A DNA stretch of 64,000 nt from JACVRW01 sp038323835 (GTDB lineage: Bacteria; Actinomycetota; Thermoleophilia; Solirubrobacterales; Thermoleophilaceae), in assembly GCA_038323835.1 (NCBI GenBank), contig JBBQHI010000001.1, positions 185,927 to 249,926 on the forward strand, in the 5' to 3' direction. Positions 33,179 through 41,360 of this stretch are shown one piece after another; the first letter of the stretch is position 1, and each line of letters begins with the position of its first letter. The notes beneath the pieces were generated by a model, which saw only the letters and a program-made list of their open reading frames with translations, ran no database searches and was not told the DNA's origin. The position numbers and the translations under genes are program-made.

Positions 33179-34848
33179 CCGGGAACGGGGTCGGGACGAG
33201 GCCGCGTGCCCGCGGAGCCGTCGAGCGGCCGCTCGCCGGACAGCTCGGCCCCGCCGGTACGCCCCCTCGAACGTCCGGCGACACGCGCCGCCGGAGACGC
33301 CAGCACCCCCGCCACAAGCAGGAGCGGGATCAGCGTGACCGCGGGGAACTCCCACGTCCAGTCGAGTGCCACGTGTACGAGGAACGCGATCAGGCACGCC
33401 GCCGCCGCGGTGCGAAGGGGATCGGCCGCCCCCGCCCCCCGGCCGATCACCGCCGCCAGGGCGGTGATCAGGAAGGACAGCAGGGCGAGGCCGCCCACCA
33501 GACCGAGCTCGCCGAGCGTCTCGATGTAGAGGGAGTGCGCGTCCAGCGCAGCCTCGCTCGACTTCCGCTCCCGGCGCCACTCGACCTTGAACGCGGCGGC
33601 GCCCGCTCCGTTCACCGGGTGATCGCCCAGCGCATCGAGCGCCACGCGCCAGTAGTCCCCGCGGTTGGTGGCGATTGTGGTCAGGCGGCCCTTCGAGCTC
33701 GGCAGGGGCTTCGTGGTCTCGGAGCTGTCCACGATCAGCCACCCGATGCCGATCACCGCGGCCAGGCTGAGCCCGGCGATGGCCACGCGCGCACCCCGGC
33801 CGGGATCGAGCGGCGCCGAGAGGGCCTCTGCGCGGCTGAGGCGCCACACTCCGGCGGCCACGGCGACCATGCCCACCGCCACGATCGCGACCAGCGCGGT
33901 GCCCTGTGTCGTCTGGTCCGAGGAGCTGTGCCCCAGATCGAGCACTGCGGGGAAGAGCTGGAGGATCGCGGCGAGCACCGCCGCGGCGGCCAGCACGATC
34001 AGTCCGTTGGCCAGGGCGGCCCGCGCCGGCCGGGCGAGCAGAAGCGCCACGCCGCCGGCGGCCAGCGCCACCAGCGATCCGCGCGAGAAGGTCAGGAACA
34101 GCACCGCCGCGCAGGGCACGGTGGCCGCTCCCGCCGCGGCGCGAAGCCGCCTCGAGCGGTCCGGATCGGAGCAGACGCACACCCCGAGCAGCAGGCCGAA
34201 GTCCATCAGGAGGCCGAGCGCGTTCCAGTAGGTGAGCGGCTGCTGGAGCCGGGAGCCCGCGCGGCTGCTCACCTCGGTTGAGATCACGTCAGGGAGGAGG
34301 CGCCCGGCCAGCGCGTACACGGCCACCAGGGTGATGCCCGCGAGAAGCGCTGGAGCGGCCCAGCGGCGCACGAGCGGGTCGCGCATCGCCACGAGGGCGG
34401 CCGCGAACGCGGCGGCGTACAGGGCGGCCTGCGCGGTCTCGCCGGCGGCGGCGTCGCGGATCGGCGCCCACGAGATCGAAGCGCCGGTCCAGGCCGCGTA
34501 GCCCGCCAGCCCGCCCAGCGCCACGAGCCCGCGGCCGCTCACCGGAGGCCAGGGCGAGACCGCGATCGCCGCTCCCAGGACGGTGAACGCCACGAACGCG
34601 CCCAGGAGCTGGGGCTCCACGGGGTAGCCGCCGCTGAAGAAGGCGAGAACCGTGGGCCCCGCCAGCAGCACGGCCGCGGCGAGCCTGAGGGTGAGCGGCC
34701 GGAGGGACGACGCCGGCGCGGGGTGGCTCAGTGGATCCGCTCCGGGCTCGACCGGGGGCGGATCTCGAGCACCGCCGTTAGGGTGAAGGCCGAGAGAGGC
34801 GACCCGAAGCACCGTCCGAGCATTGCGCGAGAGGCTAACGAAAGCCAT
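33175..34848 (-). CDS. O-antigen ligase/polymerase-like membrane protein (Wzy_C/WaaL type)
   Basis: This protein of about 557 residues with twelve or so spans resembles the O-antigen ligase family (PF04932). Its features are LTYWNALGLLMDFGLLLG, CAAVLFLTFSRGSLVALAAG, and an external loop containing RLTTIATNRGDYWRVALD, HPVNGAGA and HSLYIETLGELG. In WaaL-type proteins this loop holds the functional Arg and His. The role is to polymerise or transfer a polyprenyl-diphosphate-linked glycan to an acceptor outside the membrane. The start is uncertain: ATG 34848 gives a long non-hydrophobic leader of about 60 residues, and GTG 34812 is an alternative. It is divergent from the operon beginning at 34918, across 69 bases. 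Confidence 0.82.
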   Translation of the reverse strand: MAFVSLSRNARTVLRVASLGLHPNGGARDPPPVEPGADPLSHPAPASSLRPLTLRLAAAVLLAGPTVLAFFSGGYPVEPQLLGAFVAFTVLGAAIAVSPWPPVSGRGLVALGGLAGYAAWTGASISWAPIRDAAAGETAQAALYAAAFAAALVAMRDPLVRRWAAPALLAGITLVAVYALAGRLLPDVISTEVSSRAGSRLQQPLTYWNALGLLMDFGLLLGVCVCSDPDRSRRLRAAAGAATVPCAAVLFLTFSRGSLVALAAGGVALLLARPARAALANGLIVLAAAAVLAAILQLFPAVLDLGHSSSDQTTQGTALVAIVAVGMVAVAAGVWRLSRAEALSAPLDPGRGARVAIAGLSLAAVIGIGWLIVDSSETTKPLPSSKGRLTTIATNRGDYWRVALDALGDHPVNGAGAAAFKVEWRRERKSSEAALDAHSLYIETLGELGLVGGLALLSFLITALAAVIGRGAGAADPLRTAAAACLIAFLVHVALDWTWEFPAVTLIPLLLVAGVLASPAARVAGRSRGRTGGAELSGERPLDGSAGTRPRPDPVPG

Positions 34849-34917
34849 GGAGGAATCCGCCGTGCGCCGAGCCGGTGGGGGGTTGCGCACGGCGTGGCGA
34901 GATCCGCTCGTGAACGC

Positions 34918-36567
34918 ATGGAGGGCATGAGCGCCGCCCCACCGCTCGCGCGCGCTCCCCGGGCCGAGGCCCTGACGCGCCGAGTGGGCCTCGATCCCTT
35001 CGAGGCGGCCTGCCTCGTGGTGCTCACGGGGATCTCTCTGGCGGTGTTCATGCCGCTGTCCGTGCAGGGCCGTCCCCTGTCGGGCGTGGAGGGGCTCTTC
35101 CCCGTCGACCAGTTCCAGTACTTCGCGTGGATCCGGGAGGCGGCGCACCACGGCCTGATCGGGAACCGCTTTGACCTGGCTCCGGGCTCGCGATCCTTCT
35201 TCCACCCCGGCTTCGGCCTGTCGGGCCTGCTCCACGACGTCACGGGCATCTCGATCCCGCTCTCCTACCAGGCCTGGAAGCCGCTGGCCGTACTCCTCAC
35301 CTTCTTCGGCTGCCTCCTGTACGTGCGCAGGCTCGTGCCCCGCGGCAACCAGCAGCGCGCAGCGCTCGTGATCGCGCTGTTCAGCGTGATGCCGGCGGTG
35401 GCGGTGGTGGCCTGGTCGAACTGGGGCGGCAACCCGCGCCAGTACACCTTCGACTTCATCTCGGGAGAGATGTGGAGCGGCCAGTACCTGTGGGGCTACC
35501 TGATGACGGCCATCGCCGTGTTCCTGATGCCGCTGGTGCTGCTGGGCGTGGAGTCCTGGCGCGGCGGCGGCCGCACGCGCCTCCTGTGGCTGTGCGCCGC
35601 GGGCGCCCTGCTCGTGTTCTGGCTCCAGCCGTGGCAGGGGGCCACCCTGGTGATCATCATCCTCGCCGTCGAGGCGCTGCGATTCGCCCGCTCGCGGGAG
35701 CGCCCGCCGCTCGCGATGCTGGTCATTCCCGCCGCCGCCGCCATACCGGCGATCTACTACTTCATCCTCTCCCACAAGGACGCCGCCTGGAAGCTCGCCT
35801 CGGAGTCCAACGCCGCCGGAGCCCAGACCGTATGGTCCTGGCCGTGGTGGGCGATCGCCCTCACCGTTCTCCCGCTGGCGCTGCCGGCCGCGTTCGCCTA
35901 CCGCCTGCCCGCCCCGACGTGGCAGGACCAGGCCGTCCGGGTGTGGCCGCTGGCCGCGGGGGCCGTGTACCTCCTGCCGCTGGGCACGTTCCCGTACCAC
36001 GCGTTCCAGGGCCTCGCCCTGCCGCTGGGCATCCTCGCGGTGCTGGGCACGATGAGCGTGATCCGAAGCCCGCGGCCGTGGATGGTGGTGGCGGCGCTGT
36101 TCCTCCTCACGGTGCCGGGGTTCATCCACAAGCTCGAGCTGCCGCGGAACAACATCAAGGCGAACGTGTACGCCTACTACGTGCTCCCGGACGAGCAGCA
36201 CGCGCTCAACTGGCTGGCCGACGATCCACGCCCCGGCGGTGTGCTGGCCGCCGAGTACGCCAGCAACCTGGTGCCCTACCAGACCGGTCGAGAGGTGTAC
36301 CTCGGCGGCCTCTCATGGTCTCCCAACCACAGCCAGCGGCTGGCCGACTCGAACGCGCTCTTCGACGGGAAGCTCGGCGCGCGCTCGCGTCCCTTCGTCC
36401 GCAGCACCAATGCCCGCTTCCTGTTCGCGAGCTGCCGGCCCTCGGCCGACCTCACGCCGTTGCTGGGGAACCTGATCTCACGCGTGCACCGCTTCGGTTG
36501 CGCGACGATCTACGTGCTGCGCTACCGGCCGGAGATGTCGCGAGCGGCGGGAACGCCGGATGAGTGA
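34918..36567 (+). CDS. Polytopic GT-C-like membrane protein, DQxQY/FGCATVY family (copy 4 of 5)
   Basis: This 549-residue protein is the first gene of a seven-gene operon. Family hallmarks are D64-Q-F-Q-Y then AWIREAA, HPGFGLSGLLH, AWKPLAV, EMWSGQYLWGY, FWLQPWQGA, and the C-terminal cysteines in ASC and FGCATIY. It has a slightly longer hydrophilic tail after the last motif. ATG 34918 is chosen; ATG 34927 is 3 codons further in, and the open frame back to 34723 would overlap the divergent gene. Its stop overlaps the next start as GTGA. The operon holds two members of this family, so they probably differ in donor or acceptor rather than being redundant. Confidence 0.8.
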   Translation: MEGMSAAPPLARAPRAEALTRRVGLDPFEAACLVVLTGISLAVFMPLSVQGRPLSGVEGLFPVDQFQYFAWIREAAHHGLIGNRFDLAPGSRSFFHPGFGLSGLLHDVTGISIPLSYQAWKPLAVLLTFFGCLLYVRRLVPRGNQQRAALVIALFSVMPAVAVVAWSNWGGNPRQYTFDFISGEMWSGQYLWGYLMTAIAVFLMPLVLLGVESWRGGGRTRLLWLCAAGALLVFWLQPWQGATLVIIILAVEALRFARSRERPPLAMLVIPAAAAIPAIYYFILSHKDAAWKLASESNAAGAQTVWSWPWWAIALTVLPLALPAAFAYRLPAPTWQDQAVRVWPLAAGAVYLLPLGTFPYHAFQGLALPLGILAVLGTMSVIRSPRPWMVVAALFLLTVPGFIHKLELPRNNIKANVYAYYVLPDEQHALNWLADDPRPGGVLAAEYASNLVPYQTGREVYLGGLSWSPNHSQRLADSNALFDGKLGARSRPFVRSTNARFLFASCRPSADLTPLLGNLISRVHRFGCATIYVLRYRPEMSRAAGTPDE

Positions 36568-38609
36568 CGGCGGCTGAATACCTGGCCGGCGTCGTGCTGG
36601 CCGTGCTGGTCCTGGCCCCGCTCGCAGCGGGCGCCTTCGCTCTCCGGGAACGGATCGTTCCCGGCTGGTCCGGGGCGCCGGCGCGCCTGGCCGAGGCCGT
36701 CCTGTTCCTGGCGCTGCTGTGGGGCCTGGCCTATCTCCTGGGCACCATCGGCATTCTGGAGCGAGCCCCGCTGGTGGCCGGCGCCCTGCTCCTGGGCGGG
36801 GTCGCATGGTGGGTCGCACGGCGGGAGGACGGGTGCGAGAGCCCGGCGACGGAAGAGGCGCCTCCGGCTCCGGCTCCGGACCGCCTGGGCGTGGGAGTGG
36901 CGGCCGTGGCCGCCGTGCTGGTCTTCGCCCAGTGGGGCGTGAAGGTGGTCACGTCGCTCGAGCACGGCATCTTCTCGAGCGACACGCTCTCTTACCACGG
37001 CCCCGTGGCCGCCCGCTTCTTCGAGAGCGGGTCCATCACCGGCCTCGAGTTCGTGTACAGCGACCCGATCGTGCCATTCCTGCCCTACGGCAGCGAGCTG
37101 CTGCACACGGTGGGCATGGTCCTGGTCCAGTCCGACGTGCTCACGCCCTTCATCAACCTCGGCTGGCTCGGGCTCGCGCTGCTGGCCGCCTGGTGCGTCG
37201 GCCGGCCCTACGGGCTGGCCCCGGCCAGCCTCCTGGTCACGTGCCCGCTGCTCGCCTCGCCCGCGCTCGTCACGTCGCAGAGCGGCACCGGGGGTACCGA
37301 CATCGTGGCCGGGGCGCTGGTGCTGGCGGCGGCCGCGCTGCTCCTCAACTCGGCCTGGCGCGAGCCCGCGGTGGCGCTGGCCGGGCTGGCAGCCGGCCTC
37401 GCGCTCGGCGCCAAGGTCACGGCGATCGCGCCGGTGGCCGCGCTGACCGTGGGGGTGGTGCTGGTGGCGCCGCGCGAGCGGCGAATGCGGATCGCGGCCC
37501 GGTGGACCGGCCCGCTGCTCGTGGCCGGGAGCTTCTGGTACCTGCGGAACCTCTTCCGGGTGGGCAACCCGTTCCCGGCCGTGGGCCTTGACCTCGGGCC
37601 GGTGTCGGTGCCCTCGCCGCCGCTTCCCCAGACCTACACCGTGTGGCACTACCTCACCGACGGGTCGATCTGGCACGACTTCTACCTCCCGGGCCTGAAC
37701 ACCGCCTTCGGGGAGGCATGGTGGGCACTGCTGGCGATCGTGGCCCTGGGCACGGTGGCGAGCATCGTGGCCGGGCGCCCGCTCGAGCGCGTGCTGGGGG
37801 CAGCGGCCGCGGCGAGCGTGGCGGTGTACCTCATCACCCCGCGCGGGGCCGACGGGCCGGAGGGCATCCCGTACTTCTTCCAGTTCACCCTGCGCTACCT
37901 CACGCCCGGGCTGCTGATCGCCCTCGCGCTCGTGCCCGTGGTGCGGCCGGGAGCGAGGGTGGCCCGGCGTGCCTTGTTCTACCTGGCGCTCTTGACGCTG
38001 CTGATGGTGACCCTGCTGGACTCCGGCATCGGCACGGGCGACACGCGCCGGATGGCACTGGCGCTGGCGTTCGGGGCCCTGGCGGCGGCCGCGATCGCCC
38101 GGGTCGACCGGCTCGTTCCCCGCCCGCTCCTCGCGGCCGGCCTGGCCGGCGTCCTGGCAGTGGGCGTCGTGGCGGGCTATGGGGTTCAGCGCCACTACCT
38201 GCGCGAGCGCTACGCCTCCGATCCGCTCGCCTTCGCCCGCAACGTGAGTAACGGCCGGATCGCCGTGGTCGGCTCCATCCAGACCTATCCGCTCTATGGC
38301 AACAAGCTCTCGAACCGGGTGGAGCAGGTGGCCCACATCGGGCCCCACGGCGCGTTCGAGCGCGTCCGCGGCTGCGGCGCGTGGCGCTCGGCGCTCGCCG
38401 CGGGCCACTACGGCTACGTGGTCACCACCCCGCCGCTGATCCCGTACTCGGCAGAGGGGCTCATCTTCGGACCCGCCTACGATCGCAAGGCGAGTCCCGA
38501 GGCGAGGTGGACCCGGACCGACCCGGCGGCCCGGGAGCTCTCGCGGAGCGGGAAGATCACGGTGTTTCGTCTGAACGGCACCCCGAACCCGAACGGCTGT
38601 CGGCCGTGA
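36564..38609 (+). CDS. Large polytopic membrane protein (group C), paralogue of the 10554 gene without the GWA module
   Basis: This 681-residue protein aligns along its length with the first about 690 residues of the protein at 10554-13019. Shared features are WSGAPA in the N-terminal hairpin, SSDTLSYHGP (acidic loop site), FINLGWLGLALLAAWCVGRPYG, GSFWYLRN, YPLYGNKLSNRVEQ, and two C-terminal Cys-containing segments (VRGCGAW and the final NGCRP). It stops exactly where the paralogue begins its extra module. A GT-C-like transferase role is inferred from about thirteen spans and the acidic first large loop. GTG 36564 overlaps the upstream stop (GTGA), and its own stop overlaps the next start in the same way. 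Confidence 0.77.
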   Translation: MTAAEYLAGVVLAVLVLAPLAAGAFALRERIVPGWSGAPARLAEAVLFLALLWGLAYLLGTIGILERAPLVAGALLLGGVAWWVARREDGCESPATEEAPPAPAPDRLGVGVAAVAAVLVFAQWGVKVVTSLEHGIFSSDTLSYHGPVAARFFESGSITGLEFVYSDPIVPFLPYGSELLHTVGMVLVQSDVLTPFINLGWLGLALLAAWCVGRPYGLAPASLLVTCPLLASPALVTSQSGTGGTDIVAGALVLAAAALLLNSAWREPAVALAGLAAGLALGAKVTAIAPVAALTVGVVLVAPRERRMRIAARWTGPLLVAGSFWYLRNLFRVGNPFPAVGLDLGPVSVPSPPLPQTYTVWHYLTDGSIWHDFYLPGLNTAFGEAWWALLAIVALGTVASIVAGRPLERVLGAAAAASVAVYLITPRGADGPEGIPYFFQFTLRYLTPGLLIALALVPVVRPGARVARRALFYLALLTLLMVTLLDSGIGTGDTRRMALALAFGALAAAAIARVDRLVPRPLLAAGLAGVLAVGVVAGYGVQRHYLRERYASDPLAFARNVSNGRIAVVGSIQTYPLYGNKLSNRVEQVAHIGPHGAFERVRGCGAWRSALAAGHYGYVVTTPPLIPYSAEGLIFGPAYDRKASPEARWTRTDPAARELSRSGKITVFRLNGTPNPNGCRP

Positions 38610-40411
38610 CCGTGCTGAGGCGCATGCCACCGGCCGTCCTGGCGGTACTGGTGTTCGCGGCTCAGGTGGCCGTGCTCGCCCCGGTCGCGATCTTTCGCGA
38701 CCTCGACGCCGACGAGGGCTTCTACGTGATCGCCGGAACGCAGGTGGTGCACGGCCACGTGCCCTACCAGGACTTCTTCTTCACGCAGATGCCGGCACTT
38801 CCGTACGCCTACGGCGCGTGGACCGCGGTCCTGGGCGACACCTGGAACGTGGCCCGGGCCCTATCGGTCGTGATCACCGCCGCGCTTGGGGTGCTCGTGC
38901 TCCGCCACGTGACCCTGCGCCTGAAGTCTCCGGGCCTGGGAGTGGTGGCCGCGCTCCTGTACCTGTCCTCCACGTACGTCCTGTGGTTCATGCCCATCGT
39001 CAAGACCTACGCACTGGCGGGCCTGCTCCTCTTCGCCGCCATGGTGGTGGTGGACCGGGCCGACCCGGGAGCGCGCGGGCGCTGGCTCGCGGCGGGTGTC
39101 CTGCTCGGGCTCGCGATCGACGTCCGGCTTCTGTTCGCGGCCACGGTGCCGGTCTTCTTCGCCGCGGCGTGGCTGGCCGCGGGCCCGGGGCGCCGCGAGC
39201 GCCGCGCGCCGGCGCTCGCCATGCTCGGGGGCATCGCGGCCGGCGTGCTTCCCTCGGTGGTGCTCTTTCTGCTGGAGCCGTCCCGGTTCGTGTTCAACAA
39301 CTTCACCTTCCACTCGGTCCGCGGTAGCGCCGGCCCCCTAGGGAACTGGGGCCAGAGGCTCGATGTGGTGGTGGAGTTCGTGACGCAGGCGCAGGACGCC
39401 CTCCTGATGCTGGCGGCCGTGGGCGCGCTCGCGGCGGTGTGGATGGTGCGGCGAACCGTGCCCCTCTCGCTCGCGATCGCCGGGACCCTCATGGCCGTCA
39501 GCCTGGTGCCGGATCCGACGGTCGACCAGTACTTCGTGAGCGCAATACCGTTTCTCGTCGTCGGGGCGATGGAGCTGGTGCCGCTGCTCCCAGGGCTCTC
39601 CGACCGCCTCGGAGCTCCGTGGCTGGCGCGTCGCGGCCTTCCTCTGCTGGCCCTCGGCGCGGCGATCTACGTGGCCGTGCCGCTGATCGAGCTGCCCCGC
39701 GAGCTGCGACACGGGTATTTCGCCGGCGGGGACCCGGCGGCCGAGACCGTCCGCCTCGACTCGGTCCGCGACGTGACCCGCGCCATCGATGCCGCCTCCG
39801 CCCCCGGGGAGCACGTGCTGGCCTTCTGGCCCGGATACCTGTTCGGCTCGCACGCACGGGTGGTGCCGGGGTTCGAGAACGACTTCTCCATGGAGGGAGT
39901 GGTGAACGCCAAGCTGTCCGAGGCCGACGCGCGCCGCTACCGGCTCGTCTCTCCGCGGCACATGACGGACTTCATCGCCGGGAGGCGCTCGCGGCTGATC
40001 GTGCTCGGCCCGCTCGGGTACTGGACACAGCGGCGAGACTGGCTGACCCTGGTCCTGCGCAGCGGCTACCGGCCCATCGCAGGCATCGGCCTCACGAGGG
40101 TCTACGAGCGCGGCGACCCTGCTCCGGTCAACCGCAGGATCGCCTGCCTGCGCTCGGCGGGGCTGGCGCCCCGGCTCAGCGCGATCCCACCGATCGGCGC
40201 GGGTGCGATCGAGGTGGCGCTTCCCCACGCGCGGACGGGCTTCCTGTACGTCTACACATCGCCGGCCCGGGCGCGGGCGGCGGCGCCGGCGATCGCGCGG
40301 CTCCTGGAGGCGGGCGGCGGGGGCGCCCGCCCGGTGGGTGATGTGGTGGTCGGTTTCGTGGCGGCTCCGACGCGCGACGAGGCCCGTCGCATGCGCCGGT
40401 GCGCGGCCTAG
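38606..40411 (+). CDS. Polytopic GT39-like membrane glycosyltransferase (group D)
   Basis: This 601-residue protein has D36-E37-G in the first external loop, followed by VPYQDFFFTQMPALPYAYG. The same arrangement (DEG, then VPYRDF, then a Pro/Tyr-rich strand) occurs in the protein at 43057, making them a second-tier pair. About eleven spans are followed by an external domain of about 250 residues with SMEGVVNAKLSEADARRY and a C-terminal pair of cysteines (RIACLRSAG and the final MRRCAA). It should transfer a sugar from polyprenyl phosphate. GTG 38606 overlaps the upstream stop as GTGA. A gap of 43 bases with its own promoter-like box follows. Confidence 0.78.
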   Translation: MTVLRRMPPAVLAVLVFAAQVAVLAPVAIFRDLDADEGFYVIAGTQVVHGHVPYQDFFFTQMPALPYAYGAWTAVLGDTWNVARALSVVITAALGVLVLRHVTLRLKSPGLGVVAALLYLSSTYVLWFMPIVKTYALAGLLLFAAMVVVDRADPGARGRWLAAGVLLGLAIDVRLLFAATVPVFFAAAWLAAGPGRRERRAPALAMLGGIAAGVLPSVVLFLLEPSRFVFNNFTFHSVRGSAGPLGNWGQRLDVVVEFVTQAQDALLMLAAVGALAAVWMVRRTVPLSLAIAGTLMAVSLVPDPTVDQYFVSAIPFLVVGAMELVPLLPGLSDRLGAPWLARRGLPLLALGAAIYVAVPLIELPRELRHGYFAGGDPAAETVRLDSVRDVTRAIDAASAPGEHVLAFWPGYLFGSHARVVPGFENDFSMEGVVNAKLSEADARRYRLVSPRHMTDFIAGRRSRLIVLGPLGYWTQRRDWLTLVLRSGYRPIAGIGLTRVYERGDPAPVNRRIACLRSAGLAPRLSAIPPIGAGAIEVALPHARTGFLYVYTSPARARAAAPAIARLLEAGGGGARPVGDVVVGFVAAPTRDEARRMRRCAA

Positions 40412-40441
40412 CGAGCCGCCGCGCCGGGGCAGGACCGCGGC

Positions 40442-40447
40442 TAGGGT
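40442..40447 (+). promoter_or_regulatory. Candidate internal -10 box (TAGGGT)
   Basis: TAGGGT is 7 bases before ATG 40455, in the only non-overlapping junction of the 34918-45317 operon. An internal leaderless promoter could let the last four genes be expressed separately. Confidence 0.45.
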
Positions 40448-40454
40448 GACAGCG

Positions 40455-41360
40455 ATGTCGCTTCCCGACGGGGACAGCCCGGCGCTGTCGGTCGTGGTCC
40501 CCACAAGGGACCGCGCTGCGAAGCTGCGCCGCTGCCTGGACGCCCTGGTGGCGCAGCGCACCGACTCTCCGATCGAGCTGATCGTGGTGGATGACGGGTC
40601 CACCGACGACACGCCCGCGGTGCTCGAGCGCTACCCCGGGGTGCGGGTCGAGCGCCGGCCGCCCGGAGGCCGCGCCGCCGCGCGCAACCCCGGCGTGCGG
40701 CGCGCCAACGGCCGGCTCGTGCTGTTCGTGGACGACGACGTGGTGGCCACGGACGGGCTGGTGCAGCGCCACCTCGACCACCACCGGGCCCACCCCGAGG
40801 AGCAGGAGGCGCTCGTGGGACTCGTCACCTGGGCGCCGGAGCTCGAGATCACGCCGCACATGCTCTGGCTCGAGGACGGCGGGCCGCTGTTCTCCTTCAA
40901 CACCATCGAGGATCCGGACCGCGTGGACTGGCACCATTTCTGCACCTCCAACGTGTCGGTCAAGCGGTCCTTCCTGCCTGCGGAGGGCCCGTTCGACGAG
41001 GACCTCCAGCGCTGCGTGGATATCGAGCTCGGATACCGGCTGTCGCTCAGGGAGATGCGGCTCCGCTACGACGCCGAGGCCGTGGGCCACCATCTGCGCG
41101 TGGACACGCCCGGCACCACCGAGGCCCGGATGCGGAACGTGGGGCGGGCCATGCGGCAGGTGCACGCCAAGCACCCCGAGCTCGTGGAGGCGCCGCCGCG
41201 TTTCAGGTCGCTCAGCCATGTGAAGGCCGCCGTCGCGCGGCCCGCCGCGCCGATCCTTCGGGCGCTCGGCTCCTCGGCGCTCGACAAGCGCCTGTACAGC
41301 TATCGAGCCGCCCGGGGCTATGCCCACGGATACGCCGAGAACGGCGGGGCACCCACGTGA
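40455..41360 (+). CDS. GT2 family glycosyltransferase
   Basis: This 301-residue GT-A enzyme has LSVVVPTRDRAAKLRRCL, VVDDGSTDDTPA, GGRAAARNPGVR, and the metal-binding D-D-D in LFVDDDVVATDG. A later acidic segment CVDIELGYRL sits where the catalytic base usually lies. The C-terminal part includes R-x-V-G-x-x-M-R-x-x-HAKHPEL and a basic tail without a membrane span. It likely adds one sugar to a lipid-linked intermediate on the cytoplasmic side. Its stop overlaps the next start (GTGA), coupling it to a DQxQY-family protein. Confidence 0.86.
   Translation: MSLPDGDSPALSVVVPTRDRAAKLRRCLDALVAQRTDSPIELIVVDDGSTDDTPAVLERYPGVRVERRPPGGRAAARNPGVRRANGRLVLFVDDDVVATDGLVQRHLDHHRAHPEEQEALVGLVTWAPELEITPHMLWLEDGGPLFSFNTIEDPDRVDWHHFCTSNVSVKRSFLPAEGPFDEDLQRCVDIELGYRLSLREMRLRYDAEAVGHHLRVDTPGTTEARMRNVGRAMRQVHAKHPELVEAPPRFRSLSHVKAAVARPAAPILRALGSSALDKRLYSYRAARGYAHGYAENGGAPT

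Noticed and set aside
31566..33317. Possible fusion of the GT2 at 30624 to a long N-terminal extension
   Set aside because: The extra part is a different frame of the DQxQY gene at 31577-33178; the GT2 domain starts normally at GTG 31565.
34849..36201. Upstream extension of the ligase-like minus-strand frame to 1008 residues
   Set aside because: It is antisense to the DQxQY gene at 34918-36567 and has shadow composition; family similarity begins well inside 33175-34848.
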